Shown one piece after another: positions 23,304 to 34,312 of a DNA stretch of 64,000 nt. Position numbers and translations under genes: made by a program. Position 1 is the first letter of the stretch; each line of letters opens with the position of its first letter. Under the pieces are notes generated by a model. It worked only from the letters and a program-made list of their open reading frames with translations. It had not been told where the DNA came from and did not search any database. Source of the stretch: Lolium rigidum (taxonomy: Eukaryota; Streptophyta; Magnoliopsida; Poales; Poaceae); assembly GCF_022539505.1 (NCBI RefSeq), contig NC_061510.1:231023322-231087321 (forward strand), read 5' to 3'.

Positions 23304-24390
23304 ATGGCAAGTTCACGACCGGGAAGAAACGTGAAAGTTATGGATTCAACGCTGAACGAGTACCAGGGAGGACTTGCTGATATCTTACGAGCCATGTTAC
23401 TAGAATTTGGGTGTGATCCCCAGATTCCAGTAAAGAAGTACATGTTCTATGATGGACCGGTGTTGGCCAAGTGTAGAGTAGGACTGCGACTTCCCGAATC
23501 TTTGGGAATGAGCGTAATCATGCCAGCTGGGGAAGCGAGGACAACCAATACAGCCTACCATATAGCTGTTATGAGAGCCATAACCGACATTCGGGAGCAT
23601 AAGACGAAAGCGCTTATGGGTTCCGAATTCACCCACATTCCTCATATGGAGGAAGATAATGATCCCATGCTGAACCATTTCAAATATGCCAAAAGTAAAC
23701 CAACTGAAGCAGCCAAATATATGGATAACAACTCGTAACTTCATATCATTACTCTTTCAGCTTGAATCATCATCCGATAGGAGCTATTGATACGATGCTT
23801 GAGGAGTTCACTCGAACCCAAGGAGGAGGGTAGGGGCAAAGAACCTATGGAGAATGTGGTACACACACCAGCTTATTCAGCTGGTGACTACATCAGCTTT
23901 GATCCACTTGCACGTGAACCTACACTGTTACACCCGGGAACTATCTCGGGTAGTTCCTATGGGGGATACGAAGGCGGCGAGGAATCCGGAAACAATCAGC
24001 GTTCCGAGACTCCAATCGAGAATTCCAGGGGTTGGCGTTGGGGAGATGATACCGGAACCCATAGTACTACCGAGTATTATGATGGAGAGATGAATGATGA
24101 CGCAACAACCCGTAACCGCAGCTATCCTAGTAATGAAGGAGTGGATGGAGGATATCCGACACAAAGTTGAGTCGGGTATGGGTTTTGGTAATCCTTATGG
24201 TGGGGCTACAGAGAGTACACCCGATGGGTGGATTATGATGCACTCAACGATCAGCTTTATGAACACCGATTTCTCCTTAGGATCATCATCCGACTCGGAT
24301 TACAAGCCAACGGGGAAACCTTATGTTCCGTGGTCTATCAGGAGGACGACACGTTCGACTGGATGGAAGCCCGGAATGTACCGGGAGTGA
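23304..24390 (+). pseudogene. Element B: extra ORF region between leader and gag, unknown function
   Basis: An open frame of 144 codons starts at the ATG 5 bases after the predicted 3' splice site (MASSRPGRNVK...). The coding signal then continues in other frames: 23787-24170, rich in Gly, Ser, Glu and Asn, and about 24170-24390, rich in Ser, Asp, Pro and Arg. The first part looks globular (EYQGGLADILRAMLLEFGCD) and has no motif of gag, protease or polymerase. The change of frame near 23737 again falls at an ACTCG. I do not recognise the family. A continuous protein of about 350 residues upstream of gag is plausible. It could be a nucleic-acid-binding or regulatory accessory protein, but nothing in the sequence proves that. 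Confidence 0.5.
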
Positions 24391-24695
24391 AGACCGATTA
24401 GAAGACCACCAAGGGAGGTGTGGCTATAATACACAAGTACCACGTGTATTATAGTTTGTAACATTTGTATAAATTTGTACATATACTTTAATAAGTGAGT
24501 TTGCATACTCACATCGACTTGAGTTATGTAATAAGACCACTTATGTATGTAAATATATGGTATATGTTTTGTATGATTTGGATTTGCTTCTTGATTTCCA
24601 TTGCGTGACTAGTTCTCGTGCACAAAGTTGAGCTCGTAAAACTTGCGCATGGAGTAATTATGAGTATCATCTTGTGTTGCGTAACTAGGGGGATT

Positions 24696-25760
24696 ATGTC
24701 GGGAACGTTAGGAAACGAGACGGAAGCGCAGCCGCATGGAGCGCGAAGCAAAGGAGAAGGAAGAGGCTGAGGGTGCAGCCAGAGATCAGTTTCCACCACC
24801 ACCACCACCCATGACGCAGCAAAACTTTATCCAGTACATGCAACTGGCGGAAGAGAGGCAGCGTGTAACACTGGAGCTGCAGAACAAATTCCTTCAGGAT
24901 CTGATGCAGCAGAATAGGGTGGAGAGACCTGAGAACCAGGGAGTCTCATTAGCAGACTTTCAAAACACCAAGCCGATATCCTTCGCATACGCGCCGCAGC
25001 CTATGGATGCGGAAGATTGGCTGATGGATACCGAGCGCAAGCTCAACACCGTTGGATGCAATGATCAAGAGAAGGTTAGATATGCTACCCATCTGCTATG
25101 TGGACCTCGCCGCATCATGGTGGGACAACATTGTAGCCGTGTATCCGGCAGAAAGGTATTTACCTCGGGAGGAGTTCGCAAGGAAGTTCAGGGAATCCAA
25201 TGTCCCCGAAAGTATTGTGGAACCGAAGCGTAGAGAGTTCGAGAGTCTCGAGCGTAAGGACAAGGCAATCCCGACCTATGTCGTGGAGTTTTCCAAGCTG
25301 TCCGTGTACGCGGTTGAGGAAGTTAATACCGAGGACAAGAAGAAGAAAAGATTTCGAGGGGGTTAAGTCCCCAGCTCAAGGTACAACCGCGGATGATGAG
25401 AGCAACGGAATTCCAAGAGCTGGTGGATGCAGCCATCACTCTTGAAGATGACTTTAAACAACTGCAAGAAGAGAAGAGGAAGAAGGCCAAGTATGAGCCG
25501 AAGAGGTTTGTTAGTAACAAGCCTAACACCAGCCTTGAGTTTCAAGCCCGGATATAACAACAACAACAACAACAACAACGAACTACTATGGTAGTAGGAA
25601 GAATCAGGCATTCCAGACTGCAAATCAAAGCGTTTGCAGGAGTTGTGGACTCACAGGGCATTTTGCCAGGGATTGCAAGAAACCAAGGATTATATGCTTT
25701 GGTTGTCGTCAGGAGGGGCACATGTTGAAGGACTGTCCCAAGAGAAATACTGGAGGAGGT
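24696..25760 (+). pseudogene. Element B gag (frameshifted)
   Basis: The likely start is the ATG at 24696 (an in-frame ATG also occurs at 24736 in the neighbouring frame). The order is a charged N-terminus, a Pro run, a Gln-rich helix, a Retrotrans_gag domain (about 24950-25480, with the conserved SWWDN at about 25117-25131), a poly-Asn stretch coded by a CAA/AAC microsatellite (25555-25580), and two CCHC knuckles (25635-25676 and 25695-25736). Frame breaks occur at 25106-25109 (CTCG), 25355-25356 (CG) and around the microsatellite. The family role is the capsid/nucleocapsid precursor. The breaks look like sequence errors at CTG sites; if they are real, the gene is dead. Confidence 0.8.
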
Positions 25761-28700
25761 CAATCTGGAGGAGGAGGAAATCGAGGAAACACCGGAGGGA
25801 ACTGGAAGAATAAGAAGCCCTTCGGCAAGCTGAACTGTACCAGTCTGGAGGAGGTGGTCAACTCTGACCAGGCGGTGATAGGTACGCTCCGCATCCTCAC
25901 TCATCCCGGCAAAGTACTTTTTGATACTGGTGCAACTACATCATTCATTTCTCAACAATTCATCACCAAACATGGGATTAGTTGCACTAAGTTAGATACA
26001 CCCATAACCATACTTTCTGCGGGGGGGACGATATTAGTAACCCATGCCAAACAAAAACAAGTCATTATGATCAATAAGTGCGCGTTTGACGCGGACCTGT
26101 TCATTTTACCGATGAAGGACATTGATGTCATTCTTGGTATGAACTGGGTTAGAAGCTAATGGAGCATTGATCGATCGTGTAAACAAAACGGTGTCATTAA
26201 AAAGTCCCGATGGAAGTAGAATGATTTACCAAGGCGACAAACATACACAGATTGAAGTGGAGCTACAGACTGAATAGCATGAAGGAGGTGAAGTTAGAAG
26301 ATATACCCGTAGTAAATGAATTCCAGGATGTGTTTCTCGCGGAATTACCTCGGTATGCCACCGTATAGGGAGATAGAATTCACTATCGACCTAATTCCAG
26401 GAACAGCTCCGATTGCCAAAGCACCATATAAAATGGGGCCTAAGGAATTGAAAGAACTCGAAGGAGCAACTGGATGACTTGGAACAAAAGGGATTCATTC
26501 AAGAAAGTGTTTCACCATGGGGATCACCTCGTGATCTTCGTGGATAAAAGGGATGGAGGAAGAAGGATGTGCGGAGACTACATAAATCTGAACAACGTCA
26601 CAATCAAGAACAAGTATCCACTTCCAAGAATACAAGATCTATTTGATCAGAGTTAGAGGAGCGGGAGTCTTTTCCAAGATTGATCTAAGATCCGGTTATC
26701 ACCGTGATAAAGATCAAGAAGGAGGACGTTCCGAAAACTCGCCTTTGTCTCAAGGTATGGACACCATGAATACCTTGTAGTACCTTTTGGATTAACCAAT
26801 GCCCCAGCGAATATTCATGAATCTCATGAATAAGATCTTCATGCCATATCTTGACAAGTTTGTCATCGTATTCATCGATGATATCTTGATATATTCCAAG
26901 AACAAGGCAGTAACATGCCGATCATTTGAGGTTAGTGTTGCAAACACTAAGGGAACACCAACTGTATGCAAAACTCAGTAAGTGTGAATTTTGGCTAGAT
27001 CAAGTGGAATTTCTTGGTCATGTCATTAGTAAAGATGGGATCGCTGTCAACCCAAGCAAGGTAGCAGCAGTTTTAGAATGGGAAGCACCCAAGACGTCAA
27101 GGAGATCCGAGGATTCCTAGGAATGGCAGGATATTATCGGAGATTCATTGAAGGATTCTCCAAGATAGCAGGACCAATGACAAAGCTATTAAGAAAGAAC
27201 ACACCATTCGTGTGGTCAGAGGAGTGTGAGAAAAGTTTTCAAACTCGAAGGAAAAACTCACCACGGCACCGGTGTTAGCAGCTCTCGAAGTCGGCAAGGA
27301 CTACACCGTGTACTGTGACGCATCCAAACATGGATTGGGTTGTGTACTCATGCAAGATCGGAAAGTGATATCTTATGGATCGAGACAACTCAGACCTCAT
27401 GAAGTGAACTATCCAACACATGACTTGGAATTAGCAGCGGTCGTATTCGCACTTAAAACATGGAGACATTTTCTCTATGGAGCTAAGTGTGAGCTCTATA
27501 CCGATCATAAAAGCCTCAAATATTTCTTCACTCAGAAGGAACTCAATATGAGGCAGAAAAGATGGCTAGAATTGATTAAGGATTATGATCTGACAATCAA
27601 TTACACACCAGGGAAGGCTAATGTTGTAGCAGATGCCCTGAGTAGGAAGAGTACCGGAGGAGTGGAACAAGAAATATCACCGGAGTTGAGGAAGGAAATA
27701 AGCCAAGCCCAAATACAACTTTGGGAGAAGGAAGCCCATGAAGGATTATCGGCGTTGCAAGTAGCCGATGAACTGAATGTTAACTTGAAGAATGAGATAA
27801 TGATGGGTCAGTTGGATGATCCATTCATTGTAGAAGAGATGAGGAGAATAGATGAGGGAAGACCATCAGAATTTCACCGAGGAGAATCTGGATCTTTGTG
27901 GTTCCGTAAGAGGATTTGCGTTCCGGATATTGCTGAAATCAAGGAAGTAATACTCCGGGAAGCTCATCAAACACCATATTCCATACATCCGGGAAGTACA
28001 AAGATGTATATGGATCTAAAGGAACTATTCGGTGGAATAACATGAAGACGAGAGATAGCACAATATGTTGCGGAATGCCATACCGCCAGCCGAGTGAAGG
28101 CTGAACATCGCAGTCCGAGCAGGAAGTTACAACCTCTACCGATTCCGGAGTGGAAATGGGAGGAAATAGGGATGGATTTCATCACCGGACTACCCATGAC
28201 TAATAAAAAGAAGGACATGATATGGGTAATCGTGGACCGGTTGACGAAGAGCGCCCACTTCTTAGCGGTAAATCAGCAGGACAAAGGAGAGAAACTCATT
28301 GATCTTTACATCAAGGAGATCGTGAGTAAGCATGGAGTACCTAAGAAGATAGTATCGGATCGAGGATCCGTGTTCACATCAAGCATTTCGGAAGCAGCTT
28401 CACGAAGCTTTAGGATCCAAGTTAGATTATAGTACCGCATATCACCCACAAACAAAGCGGACAAACCGAGAGAACCAATCAGATCTTAGAAGATATGCTT
28501 AGGGCTTGTGCCCTAGACTTCGGAGGATCGTGGGAGGAGCATCTACCTTTAGCAGAGTTTTCATACAACAATAGTTATCAAAGCAGCATCAAGATGGCAC
28601 CATTTGAAGCTCGTATGGAAGGAAGTGTAGATCACCCATATGTTGGTATGAAGCCGGAGCAAGCAAAGAGTTTAACCCCGATTATGTCAAGGAAAAACAA

Positions 28701-29220
28701 CAAATCATTGACATTATCGCAGACAAGCTCAAGATAGCCTGCAGTCGGCAAAAGAGTTATGCCGATCGAAGAGAAGGACATGGGAGCCACAAGTTGGAGA
28801 CATGGTTTATCTTAAGGTAAGCCCGATGAAAGGACTCCGCAGATTTGGAGTTAAAGGGAAACTCGAGTCCTAGATTTATAGGACCTTTCAAGATACCGAG
28901 TCAGAATCGAGGTTTAGCCTTTGAGTTGGATCTACCGGGAAGGTTAGCTCAAGTTCATAATGTATTCCATGTGTCACAACTTCGGAAATGTTTGAAGACC
29001 CCAGATGAACCAATATCACATGATGAGCTGGAATTACAACCAGACTTAACATATATCGAGAAGCCAGCCAAGATTCTTGAGGAGAGCTGGAAACAACTCG
29101 GAAACAAGGCGATCAAGTATTGCAAGATACAATGGAAGCATCATCCCGAGAGGGAAGCCACCCGGGAAAAAGAGGAAGACCCGAGGAAAACATACCCCGA
29201 GTCGTTCAGGTATTACCACC
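25760..29220 (+). pseudogene. Element B pol: protease, RT, RNase H, integrase, chromodomain (frameshifted)
   Basis: Domains in order: aspartic protease (FDTGATTSF at about 25919); reverse transcriptase (about 26400-27000, catalytic block FIDDILIYS at 26872-26898); RNase H (about 27290-27600, with DASKHG and [10 protein letters not shown]); integrase zinc domain (about 27960-28110, where the second Cys pair is damaged near 28083); integrase core (28170-28740, MDFITGLP and an SYNN-like end); GPY/F module and a chromodomain with aromatic residues (about 28870-29215). Chromodomains direct integration to modified chromatin and mark the Tekay/Del group. Frame breaks are at 26457, 26528, 26648, 26703, 26738, 26908, 27095, 27246, 28030, 28389 and 28862, almost all at CTG/CAG sites. 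I do not reconstruct the product. Confidence 0.85.
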
Positions 29221-29245
29221 ACAACTTCGGGACGAAGTTTTCTTT

Positions 29246-29257
29246 AAGGGGGAAAGG
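29246..29257 (+). promoter_or_regulatory. Element B polypurine tract
   Basis: aagggggaaagg lies one base before the 3' LTR start at 29259. It is the plus-strand DNA primer of LTR elements. Element A has the related aaggggtagagac at its own interior/LTR junction. Confidence 0.85.
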
Positions 29258-29258
29258 C

Positions 29259-32200
29259 TGTAATGTCCCGGGTTTAGAGACGATCGAGGGGTAGATTTTA
29301 GAAAGGGATGTGCATTGCATAGTAAATTCCGGGGAAATTTCGCGCTTTTAAACAAAAACTCGCATCGAAGGGGGACAAGTTTCTCTCTCGACACCTTACA
29401 GGGTTAGGGTTTTGAGAGTGCGACAAACTTGTTTCTCACTTCACTAGTTTAGGGTTTTGAGATGAGAGAGGAGAGTTTGCTTGATTGAATTCCAAATGAT
29501 ATGACATGGTTGAATTCAAACCAAGGTTGAATTTGAATTTCAAATTCAAACATTAAATAATTACTTAAATAATTCAATTGAGGAAATTCATTAAGTAAAT
29601 GATCAATAATAAATAAGATGATCAATTATATTAAAGTAAAGCTCATTAGAGAAAACTTTGAGCTTTATTGATCATCACACACATTACAATGTCATTACAA
29701 TATTCATAAGTGAAATAAAAGAATAATACAACACATTACACAAATGGGCAGAATAGAAGAAAGGAAAATAAAGAAAAATTACAAGTTAATAGTCCTAGTC
29801 TAAATTCTACAAGGTCATCCTCATTTGATCTTGTATTTGATGAAGTCTTTGTCCATTTTGCTCAATGGATGATCCCCGCACAAAATCACAAAGAAGAACA
29901 AATTATGCCAAGTGGCAAAGCCACTTGGCGAAGTTAAAAAAGAATGGAAATAGAGGATAATATCAAGTCTCGCCGAGCTGATCCTCTCCAAAGCCAAGTT
30001 CACAGGATCTGGTTCACACAGTACACACAAGCAAGCACACACATCGGTGTGCATGCTCAACACCTGAGCACTCGCTTGTGCATGTGGCACAACACTCACA
30101 CAAAGCATCGCTGAGTCACCAAAGTGACCAGAACCAAGCCGTCGACCGTGGAGAGTATAGCAAGCAACATATATAACCTTTTCGGTGCTCAAACCCTAGT
30201 CATTTGCTCATCCATCGACAGTCGAAGGGGTAAGTTACCAAGAACACCAAGAACAGCTTGAACAAGGGGAACAACCAAGGTCTGTTTCATTTGCTCAATC
30301 TCACCATTGAATCAAAACTAGATCACCAGGAGGAGCAGGGCAAGTAAATCAATCACAAGAGCAACCCGAAGCAATCCTCTACACCAACAAACAATCTAGG
30401 AGCCGGAGTGAGGTATACCACACAAAATCCCGAGCAAGATCATATCTTGCTCATAATTAAGCATACAATGCATCACCGAAGCTACGTAAGGGTAGAATAC
30501 CCCGTGTGTATCATCATCCGGCTACCAGGCCATTTGGTGCAAGCATAGATGGGTAAGACCACTAGGTAAACATCCTATGGGAACAACAGCTTATGCAAAT
30601 CCATGCATAACTAGAGGAATCCAGCCAAGAATGAAACCATAGCTAGCCTAAACCACTCACTAAGCACCTACAAACTAGCTAAGCCATCGATTATAGACAA
30701 TTACCTGTCTATATATTTTGTCAACACCAAAAGGTCACCGGAAGTCCAAGATTGGATAAAGCCAGTGAACAATTATTCAATTCCAGATCAGCCAACACAA
30801 GCCATGGCAAATCACGGATAGGGGAGCAACCAGGACGACAGAACACGAGTGCTGCCAGTGGCCACCTCAACCCCGAGCCAAGCACAAGAACCTATACCTC
30901 ATAATCCATTTGGATTCAGCAAAGGGCTAGGGTACACAACCGAAGGTTGGCATCCATCTAGCCCTAACACAATTAATTAGATGATCACAACTCGCAGAGC
31001 AGCTCACATCACTTATCCACTTCGTAAAAATTCAGGCAACACGGATAAGTGAACAAAGCAAATAAATCAAAGCACCAGTGGCTTTGCAGTGATCCAATGG
31101 ATCGAGTGCAGCAACAGCAGCTTGCTTAAGCCAACAATAATACACACCAGGTTAAGCCTCGTGTGATACACACACAAGACACGAGTGAGCAACAGTGGAG
31201 CCACGTACACAAAGGAGCAGCTTTTACAAGCAACCGGTGATCTTATGATCACCGAAGCTTGCTAGAGCATGCTACCGCATGCTAGAACTCATTCCAAGTA
31301 ATTAACACCCGAACGGATAATCAAGTAACCGAATAACCGCATCACGTATAAGTGCTTCACAGTGCAACTAAATAGATAATTAAATGAATATATCTAGAAG
31401 CACACCCAAGGCAAAGCATAAACCTCTAGATCAAGGTAAATAAGCACCACACTTGGTGCTCATCATTGAAACATACAGATTAACCAGACAGTAATGCCCA
31501 ACCAAACTTACACAGGAAATTGAGCACAAGGGACAAGCATCTCAAGCACTCGGAACTTGCAAATTTGCAAGGTTTACACTTAGTAATCAAGCCAGGGCAG
31601 TCAAATTGAATACACAGGAATTCCTAGCCAGTATAGCAATAGAACAACAGCACAGGGAGAGATTCAAGTAAGAAATGCATAGCAGTAGCAGCACAATAGC
31701 ACAGCCACACAGCACAGCAGCATGAGCACAAGCTAGCAAGCCGCAGCAGCAGCGCATCGGCACGGCAAGCATTTCCACAAGGAGGATGAGGCCTGTGGCC
31801 GAGCCAGATGTAGGAGAGAAGAGAGTAGCGCAGAGAGGGAGAGAAGGAGACGAAGGAGTACTCACTGGTGGTGCGTGATGAAGGGCGCGGCCATGGCGGC
31901 CACGGCGGCACACGCCGGGGCACGACAGCGCCAGGCCAAGCCAAGCCACAGCAACGCCGCAGCTACCAGCAACCACGGCGTGGCACACGGCCGCACCACG
32001 GCGCCTGGGACGCCGGCGAACGGCGGATCTTCGCGGATCCGTGCGGCCGTGGCGCAGATGCGTTGGGGAAGAGTCGAGGTGGACGCGAGCGTCAAAACGA
32101 CGCGGACCACCAGGACCGCCGTCGAGAGGCGCGTCGATTGCGCCCCAGGGCGTAGGCCATGGCGGCCAGAGTCGGCCGGAATCGACCGGCGACGGCGCGG

Positions 32201-34312
32201 GCGACGAAGGTCGCCAGTGAGAGCGGAGGGGATTAGGGTTAGGACGAGCGGCGCGTGGTGAGGGAGTGAGCGACCGACCGCTCGAGTCGGTTGGACCCGA
32301 GCTGGTCTAGCCAAACCACTGGGCTCCACTGACAGGTGGGCCCAGGGGCAAAACAGTCATTTCCAAATTCCATTAAAAACCAGGAATTTAAAAATTCAAT
32401 AGAAATATGATAAAAGTTCTAAAAAAATAATTAAAAATATGGAAATTGATCAGCATAAAATTCTCTACCTAAATAAAATATCAAAGAGAATTTTTGAAGA
32501 CAATTAAGAATGAGTCCTAATTTGAGGATTTAAATAATTATTTAAATCACACATATATTTTTCAATAAGAAAAATAAGTCCGTTAATGCCTTTGGACTTC
32601 AAAACACCTTGACAATATTTCAAGGTTGGATTTACCCTAAATCAAGTATCCCTAAGATGTTCTTAGTATCTAACCTCTCATAAAATAATAACGACATCGG
32701 AAAGGGGGGAAACAAACCCTAAAACTCGGAATCATGCATTATTGCTTCTTTAACCATTGCCCTTATCGAACAATGATGCTATTTTTCAGAACAAGAGGAC
32801 AAGGGTCAGTCCATACCTTCCAACTGCAGAACTTTGCAGTGTTCATGCAAGTTCATCACTTGCTCATGTCATTTGAGTATTTCTATCAAATTACTTGCAA
32901 GGTATTATGGTTATCACTATTGCACAAAAATCAAAACCACTACTTTCATAACTATGAATATGACTAAGTGGTGGGCAATGGAACCATGGATTGTGTTGAT
33001 ATGGTGGAGGTTCCATTGCACGGGTTTATATCCATCTAGGATTAAACAACAAATGTCGCCAATGATTCTTGTGCCGTAATACCCGTGTTAACCATAAGAT
33101 CCGGAGTGGGACGGAGTAGTCAAAAGTGTTTCCACCTCTCGTTCATCAACGGATGCGCTTTACCGTAGTACACTTGTAATCCAAGGGGGCAAGTTGGTGA
33201 GGCTGGGGAGTCCTAAGTCCCCACGGCATAGTCCGTAGTACACTTGTCGCCCGAAGGAGCAAGATGGTGTGGTCTGGGGAGTCCTAAGTCCCCACGGTAT
33301 TGCGGTCTATGAGGGATTGTAAGGTGTCCGGAACGGTCTATCCATGATGATAGGGGAAGGCATATGAATGCCCGGAACGGTCTCATCATGGATATAGGGG
33401 AGGACAATCTTACAAAAGGGTGGGTGTTCGAGGTAGCGGAGGAACATGATTGGCTAGACCTTATACCGGGCCTCACACCGAAGGAAGTGTGGACGGGAAA
33501 GCTGCCCGGTTGGCACCAAGGTTAAGATCTCTTATGGGTAAAGCAACACACCTCCGCAGAGCGTAAGAACCGTGACTCGTCACTCCTCGTTCCGGGATTG
33601 AGGAACTGCGAACGCGGCCGGAAAGGAGCTCCATGAAGTTCTAGTAAACCGGTGAAGGCTGACGGACATAGCTCTTTAAAATAAAAGCAATCTCTTGAAG
33701 AAATGTTTATCAAAACTTGCATTGGTATTAGACTTTCTGGTCTAATATCGTAGCTAGTGCATTAAACACCTCTTATCTATAATGAACTTGTTGAGTACGC
33801 TCGTACTCATACCACTCTTAAATCCCATGCTTAGATTGTCTGAACCGTCTGGAGGAGGACTACGACAACAATGAAGGAGCTGAGGTTATCGGCTATGATG
33901 CACCTGACCTCTCAGGAGGAGTTGAAGGCGTAGACTACATCATCGTCTACGGATCCGGGGAGGCTTCCGGAGAAGAACAAGCCTAGAGATATCTGAGGAG
34001 TAGTAGCAGCCGAGCAAGCACAAACTCTTACCATGTAGTCGCTCGCTTAAATAAATGTTTTGTTTAATGAGACAATGGTATTGTAAGTTAAGATGGGTTC
34101 ACCTCGAACCCAGGAGATATCCTCTTAGGACCCAAGAGGAGCTCCGAGACGACTTGTGTATATGTATTGTAATAATGTGTGAATGAGTTATGGACCTTGC
34201 TATGTTCTGTTGTACTACTCTGAGAGATGTGATATTTGCGGAATGGTACTTCGCGAATGTTATATCAACGACTGGCATACTACAACATGCAGTGGTATGC
34301 AGGGTCACCACA
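29259..34312 (+). repeat. Element B 3' LTR
   Basis: 5054 bp, near-identical to 18044-23087. Most differences are CTG/CTCG, CAG/CG or CAGC/CAAGC indels plus CpG transitions, for example aaactgcatcg (18142) against aaactcgcatcg (29357). The TATA box (about 30170) and 5' splice site (GT at 30230-30231) are conserved. It is followed by the target duplication GTATA and the remainder of A's LTR. Confidence 0.92.

Larger units (their letters stand above)
18044..34312 (+). mobile_element. Element B: Tekay/Del-type Gypsy chromovirus, plus strand, full length
   Basis: A 16,269 bp element bounded by TGTAATGTCCC and GGGTCACCACA and flanked by the perfect duplication GTATA (18039-18043, 34313-34317). LTRs of 5044 and 5054 bp enclose a 6.17 kb interior with primer site, an extra upstream ORF region, gag, protease, RT, RNase H, integrase and a C-terminal chromodomain. 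Domain order and the chromodomain place it with the Tekay/Del chromoviruses. Its gag-pol carries at least a dozen frame breaks, nearly all at CTG or CAG trinucleotides. Confidence 0.92.
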
